Notes under the pieces: generated by a model
What the model was told of the DNA's origin: nothing
Seen by the model: the letters and a program-made list of their open reading frames with translations, nothing else
Database searches by the model: none
Source of the DNA: Ruminococcus sp. UBA946
Lineage (GTDB): Bacteria > Bacillota > Clostridia > Oscillospirales > Ruminococcaceae
Assembly (NCBI GenBank): GCA_002293295.1
Contig: DBCY01000052.1
Span: 3,161-14,708, forward strand
Reading direction: 5' to 3'
DNA length: 11,548 nucleotides
Made by a program: the position numbers and the translations under genes
Shown here: positions 5,235 through 11,548 of the stretch, one piece after another
Layout: the number at the start of each line of letters is the position of its first letter
Numbering within the stretch: the first letter of the stretch is position 1

Positions 5235-7700
5235 ATGGTACAGAGCTTAAACGGCGAATGGGATATCCATAAGGCGAACGACAGCGGCAAATCGCCTTTT
5301 ACGGTACCGGGTACACTGTATTCATTCCTTATAAAAAACGGAGAGGCACAAAACCCGTATTACCGTGAGAACGAATATAAAAGCACATATCTTTGCGACT
5401 GCGACTATATGTTTGAGAGAATGTTCGTTCCCGAACCGGGTCTTTTAAACTGTAAGAAGGTATACCTGAGATTCAAGGGCATCGACACTGTTTCGGAAAT
5501 ATACCTGAACGGAATTTTAATCGGAACGGCTGAAAATATGCACCGTACATATGAGTTTGACGTAACCTCGAAGCTTGCGGAATCGGAAAATTTAATACAG
5601 GTTAAAATTATGTCCCCTGTAAAATATATTAATGACATGCAGGAAAAATTTCCGCTGTGGGGAGTGTCCTCCACAATGGACGGCTATCCCCATATCCGCA
5701 AGGCGCATTATATGTACGGGTGGGACTGGGGACCGAAGCTCCCCGATATGGGAATATGGCGCGACGTCGAGCTTTGCGGAGTTAAAGGCGGGCGTATTGA
5801 TTCGGTATATGTTAAGCAAAACCACCTTGAAGACGGCATTATGCTGAAGCTGGATGCGGCGGTTGCCGATATTGCCTCGGATAATTTAAAGGCTGAGCTT
5901 CATATAACGGCGCCGGACGGCGAGGAATTTGTCAGCACAGTATTTAAAGTAAAAACTCATACTTACGTTGAATGCGGCATTAAAAACCCGTTTTTGTGGA
6001 ATGTCAGGGGTTACGGCAAACAGTATTTGTATATGGCTTCATTCATGCTGTTTGACGGCGAAAGCCCTGTTGACAGGTATGATTTCAATATCGGACTCCG
6101 CACTGTTGAAGTATCCAGGGATAAAAACGAATTCGGCGAGGAATTCTGCTTTAAAGTGAACGGTATAAAAATATTCGCCATGGGTGCAAATTATATACCC
6201 GAAGACCAGCTCCTTTCCGAATGTAATTCGATAAGGACCAAAAGCCTCCTGCAAAGCTGCGTATCGGCGAATTTCAATATGATAAGGGTATGGGGCGGAG
6301 GATATTACCCCGACGATTATTTCTATGACCTGTGCGACAAGCTTGGCATACTGGTATGGCAGGATTTTATGTTCGCATGCGCGGTTTATGATGTCAATAT
6401 GGAATTTTCGGCTAACGTAAAGGCTGAAATAGCCGATAATGTCAAGCGTTTAAGGAACCATGCGTCGCTCGGAATGTGGTGCGGGAACAATGAAATCGAA
6501 TCGGCATGGGAATACTGGGGTCTTCCCAAAAACGAAGAGCTTAAAAAGGGGTACATAAACCTTTTTGAAGTAATTATCCCTAATGTAGTCAGGCATTATG
6601 ACCCTCAGACGTTTTACTGGCCGTCGTCGCCGTCGTCGGGCGGGGGATTTGACAATTCCGGGGCGGAAAACAAAGGCGATTCGCATTACTGGGCTGTATG
6701 GCACAGCCTGAAGCCGTTCACCGATTTCAAGAAGCATTTTTTCAGCTTTTGCTCGGAATACGGCTTTGAATCAATCCCGTGCATGAAAACCGTAAAAACC
6801 TTTGCCGAAGACGGCGACCTGAACCTTATGTCCCCTGTTATGGAGGCTCACCAGAAATGTGCGGCTGGAAATGAAAAACTGCTTTACTACCTGGCTCAGA
6901 TGGTTCATTATCCCTACAGCTTTGAAAACCTGGTATATGCGACTCAGCTCGTCCAGGCTGAGGCAATCAGGCTTAATGTCGAGCATATGAGACGCAGCAG
7001 GGGCAGGTGCATGGGTTCCCTTTACTGGCAGCTAAATGACAGCAACCCCGTCATTTCATGGTCGTCGGTTGATTATTACGGACGCTGGAAGGCTCTGCAT
7101 TACTATGCGAAGAAATTCTATATGCCTGTCCTGTGTTCTGTGGACGATACGGTTCAGGAAAGGCTTATCCTGAATATTTCTAACGAAAGCACGGCTCCGT
7201 TTACCGGAAGATTAAAATGGCGGGTCAGGAAAAACGATGCGTCCATAATATCAAGCGGAGAGCAAATTGTTGATATAAAACCGCTTTCGGCGGAGAACTG
7301 CCTTTGCCTTACCCCTGAAATGACGGGCGTAACCGAGGCTATGCACAGGGAATGCTATATTGAATATATTCTTCTGCATAAAAACGCAATTGTGTCAAAC
7401 GGCACTTATATGTTCGTCGTACCGAAAAAATTCAATTATTTAAATCCGGAAATAACCTTTAAGGTTCATCAGGTCGGCGATATATACAGGATAACGTTCG
7501 GCTCGCAGAATTTTGCTAAGGGCGTGTACCTTGACTTTGACGGCTTTGACTGTATATTCAGCAATAACTGGTTTGATATTCACGGAACAGAAATTTCAGT
7601 AATGATACCCCGTATGTCTCTTCCGCTTAACGCAACGGCTGAAAACCTCACATATCAGCTTAGGGTGAAATCATATTATGACCTTATAAAACAAATATAA
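5235..7700 (+). CDS. Beta-mannosidase, glycoside hydrolase family 2
   Basis: An 821-residue GH2 enzyme that removes terminal beta-D-mannose from the non-reducing end of manno-oligosaccharides (EC 3.2.1.25 by family). The N-terminal jelly roll (about 1-185) begins LNGEWDIHKAN and contains VPGTLYSFL and YGWDWGPKLPDMGIWRDV, characteristic of the beta-mannosidase branch. An Ig-like domain follows (about 186-290), then the TIM barrel (about 291-640). The acid/base is Glu420 in GMWCGNNEIE and the nucleophile Glu508 in CSEYGFESIP. The barrel ends with GSLYWQLNDSNPVISWSS, and a C-terminal beta domain (about 641-821) follows. Length is normal and there is no signal peptide, so it acts in the cytoplasm on imported oligosaccharides. 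No sugar transporter is in the window. It has its own promoter and leads a possible operon with the next two genes. Confidence 0.95.
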   Translation: MVQSLNGEWDIHKANDSGKSPFTVPGTLYSFLIKNGEAQNPYYRENEYKSTYLCDCDYMFERMFVPEPGLLNCKKVYLRFKGIDTVSEIYLNGILIGTAENMHRTYEFDVTSKLAESENLIQVKIMSPVKYINDMQEKFPLWGVSSTMDGYPHIRKAHYMYGWDWGPKLPDMGIWRDVELCGVKGGRIDSVYVKQNHLEDGIMLKLDAAVADIASDNLKAELHITAPDGEEFVSTVFKVKTHTYVECGIKNPFLWNVRGYGKQYLYMASFMLFDGESPVDRYDFNIGLRTVEVSRDKNEFGEEFCFKVNGIKIFAMGANYIPEDQLLSECNSIRTKSLLQSCVSANFNMIRVWGGGYYPDDYFYDLCDKLGILVWQDFMFACAVYDVNMEFSANVKAEIADNVKRLRNHASLGMWCGNNEIESAWEYWGLPKNEELKKGYINLFEVIIPNVVRHYDPQTFYWPSSPSSGGGFDNSGAENKGDSHYWAVWHSLKPFTDFKKHFFSFCSEYGFESIPCMKTVKTFAEDGDLNLMSPVMEAHQKCAAGNEKLLYYLAQMVHYPYSFENLVYATQLVQAEAIRLNVEHMRRSRGRCMGSLYWQLNDSNPVISWSSVDYYGRWKALHYYAKKFYMPVLCSVDDTVQERLILNISNESTAPFTGRLKWRVRKNDASIISSGEQIVDIKPLSAENCLCLTPEMTGVTEAMHRECYIEYILLHKNAIVSNGTYMFVVPKKFNYLNPEITFKVHQVGDIYRITFGSQNFAKGVYLDFDGFDCIFSNNWFDIHGTEISVMIPRMSLPLNATAENLTYQLRVKSYYDLIKQI

Positions 7701-7721
7701 TACTTAAAAAGGCGGTGCGCT

Positions 7722-8402
7722 ATGGAAGAACAGATTTTAAATGAATTTACCGGCAGCTTTGAAAGACTAAATATCGAAGCGAAGAGTAAATATGATTCCA
7801 AGAAAATTTTCACGGATTCGGACAGCTTGCTGGGATATTATGAACCGAGCTTAACCGTTAAGCTTGTCGACCAGCTGAGCCGTGAAGGCAGATTTATCAG
7901 AAAAGAACCGAGGCACGGGAAATACTTTATTTACTGGTATGATTCAGCCGGCGAACTGATTAAAGTAAAATTTATCGATAATAAAGATGAAAAAAACACT
8001 TATGATGTCTTTCCCGTGATTTATAACGGATTGAAATTATTTTTATTCTATGACTTAAGCGGCGGAAAAAAATACAGTTTAAGCCATTATTATATTCTCG
8101 AATATAAAGCTAAGCGGCTGATTAAGCTTGAAAAAAGCTATGCAAGGGGTCCGGGCGTCAAACGCGAGAATGAAAGGGAAGAGTATAAATACGATGGCGG
8201 GAGGCTGGTACAAGCGCATACCTCCACGGCTTATATAGAAACAGGCTATAAATTTTATTACGGCGAAGACGGGTATCTGGATATGTACGAAAGATATGAC
8301 CCTTCGGACGAAGACGCCGCTGTCTATAAGGTTAAAGCGGATAAAAAAGACATACAGGCTTATGAGAAGTTTGAAATGTTCCATTTTTCACCGCTTGTGT
8401 AA
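7722..8402 (+). CDS. Hypothetical protein, 226 residues
   Basis: I do not recognise a family. The product is rich in Tyr, Lys, Asp and Glu, with no signal peptide or membrane segment. Its middle looks like a series of beta strands in the pattern of short aromatic hairpins: GKYFIYWYDSAGELIKVKFI, KYSLSHYYILEYKAKRLIKL, then YKYDGGRLVQAHT and YKFYYGEDGYLDMYERYD. The repeated 'Y-x-x-G-x-L' turns resemble YD/RHS-type or WG-type beta repeats, but this is only a visual likeness. The N-terminal 50 residues look helical. It starts 21 bp after the mannosidase stop with AAAAGGCGGTG as RBS, so cotranscription is likely. The link to mannoside metabolism is positional only. Confidence 0.8.
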   Translation: MEEQILNEFTGSFERLNIEAKSKYDSKKIFTDSDSLLGYYEPSLTVKLVDQLSREGRFIRKEPRHGKYFIYWYDSAGELIKVKFIDNKDEKNTYDVFPVIYNGLKLFLFYDLSGGKKYSLSHYYILEYKAKRLIKLEKSYARGPGVKRENEREEYKYDGGRLVQAHTSTAYIETGYKFYYGEDGYLDMYERYDPSDEDAAVYKVKADKKDIQAYEKFEMFHFSPLV

Positions 8403-8480
8403 TAATATTACCCCTGAACGATAAAACGTGAATGAACGCTTTCCGTTAAAGGTTTTGGCGGGAAGCCTTATGGAGGAATC

Positions 8481-9065
8481 ATGAGCCTGAAGGAAGAGTT
8501 TTTAAGTATTTACAGGGAAAACATCAAACGGGAGGGCTCAGATAAACTTCTGGAATATCTGCTTTCTCCCAGCAGTGATTTTTTCACGGCGCCGGCAAGC
8601 ACGCGTTTTCACGGTTCCTACGAAGGCGGGCTTCTTGAACACAGCCTTAACGTATACGGATGCTTAAAGGATTATCTGGCGAGGGAACAGGCGCAGAAAA
8701 AATACGGTATGAATTATACCTGTGAAACCGTAGCCGTTGCCGCCCTTTTGCATGACCTGTGCAAAATAAATTTTTATAAGGTTGATTACAGGAACGCCAA
8801 GAACAGCCTTGGCGTCTGGGAGAAAGTCCCGTATTATACGGTAGACGACCGTCTTCCTTACGGACACGGTGAAAAATCGGTATACATAATTACGGGGTTT
8901 ATGAAGCTTTCGCGTGAGGAAGCCTTTGCAATAAGGTACCATATGGGATTTTCGGGAATTGAGGATAAAAATACAATAGGAAGCGTTTTTGAAAAATACC
9001 CGCTTGCGTTCGCGCTCTGTACGGCGGATATGGAATCATCTTATTTCATTGAAGGCAGAAAATAA
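8481..9065 (+). CDS. HD domain phosphohydrolase
   Basis: A 194-residue single-domain HD protein. The metal-binding pattern is complete: His54 (GGLLEHSLNVY), His91-Asp92 (AALLHDLCK), His129 (YGHGEKS), His154 (IRYHMGF) and Asp183 (CTADMESSYF). The region TRFHGSYEGGLLEHSL is like the HD domain of YhaM-type 3'-5' exonucleases, but the OB-fold domain of YhaM is absent, so this is a stand-alone member. Such proteins hydrolyse phosphomonoesters or phosphodiesters, often nucleotides; the substrate is unknown. The RBS GGAGG lies 5 nt before the ATG. It follows the hypothetical gene by 78 bp with no clear promoter, so it may belong to the mannosidase transcript. It converges with the amidase gene. Confidence 0.9.
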   Translation: MSLKEEFLSIYRENIKREGSDKLLEYLLSPSSDFFTAPASTRFHGSYEGGLLEHSLNVYGCLKDYLAREQAQKKYGMNYTCETVAVAALLHDLCKINFYKVDYRNAKNSLGVWEKVPYYTVDDRLPYGHGEKSVYIITGFMKLSREEAFAIRYHMGFSGIEDKNTIGSVFEKYPLAFALCTADMESSYFIEGRK

Positions 9066-9097
9066 TAACGGACTGCCGCATTTGTTACAGCAGTCCG
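9058..9097 (-). terminator. Terminator for the amidase gene (minus strand)
   Basis: CGGACTGC (9069-9076) and GCAGTCCG (9090-9097) form a perfect 8-bp GC-rich stem with a 13-nt loop. On the minus strand it is followed by TTATTATTTT, a T-rich tail. On the plus strand the following sequence is not T-rich, so it works best for leftward transcripts. It partly overlaps the HD gene end. Confidence 0.65.
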
Positions 9098-9152
9098 CCG
9101 GATTAAAGTTTAAAAGCTTAGGAGTTTTGTCCTTTCAGGACAAAACGTCCGG
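9098..9152. other. Structured intergenic element with a 10-bp perfect hairpin
   Basis: GTTTTGTCCT (9124-9133) and AGGACAAAAC (9137-9146) form a 10-bp perfect stem with a TTC triloop. CCGGA (9098-9102) and TCCGG (9148-9152) could pair around it as an outer stem. No T-tract follows on the plus strand. It could be a second terminator for convergent transcripts, or a copy of a dispersed palindromic repeat; one copy only is seen here. Confidence 0.5.
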
Positions 9153-9175
9153 AATGGATGGTCATATTTATGTAT

Positions 9176-9901
9176 TTATACGCTTCCTACAAATTCGTTA
9201 ATGCCGGTGAAAACGGTGAACGCGACCAGCTTCTGGTAATTTTTATCGGTTAGCCTGGCGGCTTCCTCAGGGTTTGAAAGGAATCCGCATTCAATCATCA
9301 GCGAGGGGTTTTCGCTGTAATGGCAAAGGAATAATTCATTGCCGCAGGGTTTGGTTTCACGCTGGTTATCAGGCTGCAGATTCTGAACGAAAAGGTTCTG
9401 CATTATCGAGGCAAGCTGTTCGTTTTCAGGCAGGTTTTCCGAATAGAACATCTGGGCGCCCGAATACTGGGGGTCGGTAAAGGTATTCTGATGTATGGAA
9501 ATACATACGGCGTCGGAATATTTATTGAAAACAGCCAGCCGGTTATCCATGTCGGACATTTTCTGATTCCGGATTCCCTTAACGCCCTTGTCATGGATTG
9601 AAGTGTCCTTAAGCCGGGTCGCCTCGACCGGCATGCCGAAAAATTCGCATAAATCTTTAACTGACAGCATAATGTTAAGGTTGATGACCTTTTCGGTTTT
9701 TCCGTCGGGAGTGGAACAGCCTCCGTCGAGACCCCCGTGTCCGGCGTCGAGAATAATCATTTTTTGTGCAGCAGGGACGGAATCCACGGTTACAGCCCTG
9801 TCGATTTTTGTTGACGCATATATGATTACGGCAACGCACGCGACAAAAGTCACCGCCACGAAAGCGACATTCCATTTTGTTCTGAAAAACCTTCTTTTCA
9901 T
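9176..9901 (-). CDS. cwlD: N-acetylmuramoyl-L-alanine amidase, CwlD-like
   Basis: A 241-residue Amidase_3 zinc enzyme that cleaves the bond between N-acetylmuramate and L-alanine in peptidoglycan. An N-terminal membrane segment (about residues 12-30, after MKRRFFRTKW) would anchor it with the catalytic domain outside. Zinc ligands and the catalytic Glu are visible: His55 (LDAGHGGLDGG), Glu70 (KTEKVINL), His137 (SIHQN) and Glu204 (MIECGFLSN). Size and single-anchor architecture match CwlD (about 237 residues in Bacillus subtilis), which acts with PdaA to make muramic-delta-lactam in spore cortex and is needed for germination. This is the best sign that the organism sporulates. The start is supported by AGGAGG, 8 nt upstream. 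A vegetative amidase of the same family cannot be excluded. Confidence 0.88.
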   Translation of the reverse strand: MKRRFFRTKWNVAFVAVTFVACVAVIIYASTKIDRAVTVDSVPAAQKMIILDAGHGGLDGGCSTPDGKTEKVINLNIMLSVKDLCEFFGMPVEATRLKDTSIHDKGVKGIRNQKMSDMDNRLAVFNKYSDAVCISIHQNTFTDPQYSGAQMFYSENLPENEQLASIMQNLFVQNLQPDNQRETKPCGNELFLCHYSENPSLMIECGFLSNPEEAARLTDKNYQKLVAFTVFTGINEFVGSV

Positions 9902-9975
9902 TGGGATACCTCCTAATTGAACTGTAATATTTTACAGCAAGCTTGTTTTATTCAATAAATATGACGGGGACAATC

Positions 9976-10006
9976 ATTATATGCTTGATTTTCGGGAAAA
10001 TTTGAA
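9976..10006 (-). promoter_or_regulatory. Candidate promoter of the amidase gene
   Basis: On the minus strand CATATAAT (9983-9976) contains a perfect TATAAT, with TTCAAA (10006-10001) 19 bp upstream, a long spacer for sigma-A. CATATAAT also resembles the sporulation sigma-E -10 (CATACAAT-like), and TCAAATT upstream is a partial fit to its -35. A sigma-E promoter would suit a CwlD gene. The site overlaps the divergent plus-strand promoter at 9985-10013. Confidence 0.45.
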
Positions 10007-10013
10007 GTATAAT
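9985..10013 (+). promoter_or_regulatory. Sigma-A promoter for the repeat-protein transcript
   Basis: TTGATT (9985-9990), a 17-bp spacer and a perfect TATAAT (10008-10013). Transcription would start near 10020, about 230 nt before the 10252 start codon. No better promoter was found closer to the gene: a TATAAT at 10209-10214 has no -35 at proper spacing. Confidence 0.65.
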
Positions 10014-10019
10014 AAGTAT

Positions 10020-10251
10020 TGCAGGAATAAAATAATAGTTTTATGAAAAACTCGTTACTGTCCTGAAGCTTTAGCTTTCTGTAAAAAATGTTTTTTAGAA
10101 GGACATAAATAAATATATATGACTGACAATAAAGGGAAACCTGTAGTACATATTAGTAACTGTGTTAAAGGGAATTTCAATTAACACGACGGGATTTATC
10201 AGCGTAATTATAATATGAATTTTTGTTAATCTGCGTTCGGGAGGGAATATA
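10020..10251 (+). promoter_or_regulatory. Long structured 5' leader of the repeat protein
   Basis: The 350-bp gap between the amidase and the repeat-protein gene holds divergent promoters at its left and this leader at its right. TGTCCT (10059-10064) can pair with AGGACA (10100-10105), enclosing a small AAGC/GCTT hairpin (10066-10077) and an AAAAAA-TG-TTTTTT hairpin (10083-10096), a possible three-way junction. Further on, GTGTTAA (10162-10168) and TTAACAC (10181-10187) form a perfect 7-bp hairpin. A 21-codon frame, 10119-10184, has its TAA inside the right arm of that hairpin. I recognise no known riboswitch. The RBS GGGAGGG is at 10239-10245. Confidence 0.4.
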
Positions 10252-11427
10252 ATGGGATTCTCATGTAAAGTCTTCGGTCATAAATTTGACGGCTGTAAAT
10301 GTATGAAATGCGGCTATGAACAGCATGATTACCGCGAACATCAGTGCATAAAGTGCGGGGGACTGGATGAAAATTTCCTCAAAATGGCTAATATTGAAGT
10401 GAAAAGCATAATGGCAAACCAAAAAGCTCTTTATTACGCCGCTTTGAACAATCCCGACAGGAATGTCCGGATTGAGGCTGTTTCTTATATTACAGAACCG
10501 TCCGCACTTGTTGATATAGCAATGAGAGACAGGGAAACCGAGGTATGCGAAAAGGCACTGGGTAAAATCGGCGACCAAAGCATTCTTTCCAAAATAGCGG
10601 GAAATGACGCCGCCGGGTATATGGTCAGGGAAAAAGCGGTAGAGAGAATCACAGACCAGCCGGTGCTTATAGATATAGCAAACAATGTAAATAACAATTC
10701 AAAGACGCGTATAAAGGCTATAGAATGCATAACCGACCAGACCGCCCTTTCATCTATTGTAAAAAACGGGAAATACAGCGACGCTATCCGCATAAAGGCA
10801 ATAGAGGGTATAAAAGACCAGGAAGCCCTTGTCGATATTGCGAAAAACACCGGAAATGACAGGTGGGTATTAAAAGAAGCGGCTGAAAGAATCACAGACC
10901 AGGCGACCCTTATTGATATTGCCGAAAATTCAACAAAAATAGAGGCTCGTCTGACTGCCGTTGACAGAATTACAGACCGGGACGCGCTTAAAAGGATGGC
11001 GGAAAACCCCGGTACCGAGGATGCGATTATAAGCCGTATTATTACAGGAATCAGCGACCAGGAGGTTCTTATCGGCATAGCCGGCAACGAAAGCCGGGAT
11101 AAAAAAATCCGCATAGAAGCGGTTGGGAGGATTACCGTTTCGCAGGCTCTGCTTGCCCTTGCCGAAAACAAGGATAATGACGACAGTATCCGCTCAGCGG
11201 CGGCGGAAAGGATTTCAGACAAGGAACTGCGCCTTAAAGCCTGTGAAGCCGGGTTACACAAATGGGAGCATGACGTGAAAAGATGCCGGATGGTCTGCGC
11301 AATATGCGAAAAAGAGGGAGAAAAGAAGCACAGCTTTGAGAAAATCGGGGCAGGCAGTATAAAAAACAGCGTTGTTTACGCATGCAGGGTTTGCGGTAAG
11401 CAGGATGAGGTGTGGGAGATAGAATAA
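10252..11427 (+). CDS. HEAT-like 27-residue repeat protein flanked by Cys/His (zinc) modules
   Basis: A 391-residue cytoplasmic protein with three parts. The N-terminus (1-36) is a Cys/His module with Cys5, His10, Cys15, Cys17-x2-Cys20, His25, His30 and Cys32-x2-Cys35. Residues about 55-325 are an alpha solenoid. The junction Ile of an I-(T/S/G/K)-D-Q motif recurs at residues 80, 106, 133, 160, 187, 214, 240, 267, 294 and 321, a period of 27 (twice 26), giving nine units of the form 'ITDQxxLxxIAxN...IRxxAVxR'. The C-terminus (331-391) is a second Cys/His module: His336, His340, Cys345, Cys349, Cys352, His360 and Cys378-x2-Cys381. Short alpha-alpha repeats of this type belong to the HEAT/ARM/LRV superfamily and usually bind proteins; the Cys/His modules probably bind zinc. 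No catalytic motif is seen. Function is unknown. It has a single-gene transcript with a long leader and ends in a heptamer repeat. Confidence 0.9.
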   Translation: MGFSCKVFGHKFDGCKCMKCGYEQHDYREHQCIKCGGLDENFLKMANIEVKSIMANQKALYYAALNNPDRNVRIEAVSYITEPSALVDIAMRDRETEVCEKALGKIGDQSILSKIAGNDAAGYMVREKAVERITDQPVLIDIANNVNNNSKTRIKAIECITDQTALSSIVKNGKYSDAIRIKAIEGIKDQEALVDIAKNTGNDRWVLKEAAERITDQATLIDIAENSTKIEARLTAVDRITDRDALKRMAENPGTEDAIISRIITGISDQEVLIGIAGNESRDKKIRIEAVGRITVSQALLALAENKDNDDSIRSAAAERISDKELRLKACEAGLHKWEHDVKRCRMVCAICEKEGEKKHSFEKIGAGSIKNSVVYACRVCGKQDEVWEIE

Positions 11428-11455
11428 TTAACAATTAACGATTAACAATTAACAA
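11428..11455 (+). repeat. Heptamer repeat (TTAACAA)x4 directly after the repeat-protein stop
   Basis: Four tandem heptamers beginning at the base after the TAA stop: TTAACAA, TTAACGA, TTAACAA, TTAACAA, then TGGTGG. It is the same unit and the same exit sequence (TGGYGG) as at 2782-2795. Each unit contains TAA on both strands, and because seven is not a multiple of three, three units close every frame. Confidence 0.75.
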
Positions 11456-11468
11456 TGGTGGGGTCCTT

Positions 11469-11482
11469 GAATTAGGAATTAG
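11469..11482 (+). repeat. Second heptamer repeat (GAATTAG)x2
   Basis: Two perfect tandem copies of GAATTAG, 13 bp downstream of the TTAACAA block. It again has a 7-bp period and a TAG stop in each unit. It may be part of the same intergenic element. The remaining 66 bases to the window end (11483-11548) contain no gene, terminator or repeat that I can recognise. Confidence 0.55.
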
Positions 11483-11548
11483 TAGAACGGGTTTATCACG
11501 GGTGGTGCTCTACGATTTCGCAGTGGCAATTTTTGGCTTTACCCGGAT

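Noticed and set aside
5117..5272. A small open frame in the mannosidase leader, starting at 5117 and running out of frame into the gene.
   Set aside because: It has no Shine-Dalgarno sequence and no recognisable composition; the mannosidase start at 5235 has a clear RBS.
10059..10105. The leader structure as a known riboswitch or an intrinsic terminator.
   Set aside because: No conserved riboswitch core was recognised, and the T-run is inside the stem rather than after a GC-rich hairpin.
10209..10214. TATAAT close to the solenoid gene as its promoter.
   Set aside because: There is no -35-like hexamer at 15-19 bp upstream (the 17-bp position reads ACGACG).
10485..11261. A 258-codon open frame on the minus strand opposite the solenoid gene.
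   Set aside because: Its Ser/Ile/Ala-rich repeats are the mirror of the 27-residue sense repeats. The sense frame has a strong RBS and ordered Cys/His motifs; this one has neither.
11428..11482. The heptamer repeats as a CRISPR array or IS end.
   Set aside because: Units are contiguous 7-mers without spacers, and no transposase or terminal inverted repeat is visible.

Overview
The window looks like a chromosomal stretch from a low-to-mid GC member of the Bacillota, most likely a gut Clostridia of the Oscillospiraceae/Ruminococcaceae type. The support is AGGAGG-type ribosome binding sites, consensus sigma-A promoters, a CwlD-like spore-cortex amidase, a PepV-like M20 dipeptidase, a GH2 beta-mannosidase and a DUF2442 gene. 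The placement is inferred from gene content and style; no rRNA or other marker is present.

Layout. Positions 1-315 hold the 3' end of ilvC, followed by a hairpin terminator. An extended -10 promoter (402-430) drives a small operon: an apparently decayed DUF4160 start (483-539), a DUF2442 gene (549-791) and a small zinc-ribbon gene (863-1126). This meets two minus-strand genes, a RimJ/RimL-type acetyltransferase and a class I methyltransferase, at a 15-bp hairpin. Further right, a minus-strand operon encodes an M20 dipeptidase and a PHP phosphoesterase. It starts at a near-perfect TTGACA-17-TATAAT promoter whose -35 box lies at the centre of a perfect inverted repeat, and it ends at a strong terminator at 2749-2775.

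Divergent from it, a promoter at 5075-5103 drives a beta-mannosidase, an unrecognised 226-residue protein 21 bp downstream and, after 78 bp, an HD-domain phosphohydrolase. These converge on a minus-strand cwlD-like amidase through two hairpins. The amidase promoter region overlaps a plus-strand promoter (9985-10013) that starts a structured leader of about 230 nt. This leads to an unusual 391-residue protein: nine 27-residue alpha-solenoid repeats flanked by Cys/His modules at both ends.

Functionally this is mostly housekeeping and accessory metabolism: branched-chain amino acid synthesis, peptide and mannoside breakdown, small-molecule modification and spore cortex maturation. No complete mobile element, CRISPR array, rRNA or tRNA is visible. 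The most unusual items are the zinc-flanked solenoid protein with its leader, the inverted repeat on the dipeptidase promoter, and a heptamer repeat (TTAACAA)n that appears at two gene 3' ends and carries stop codons in every frame.
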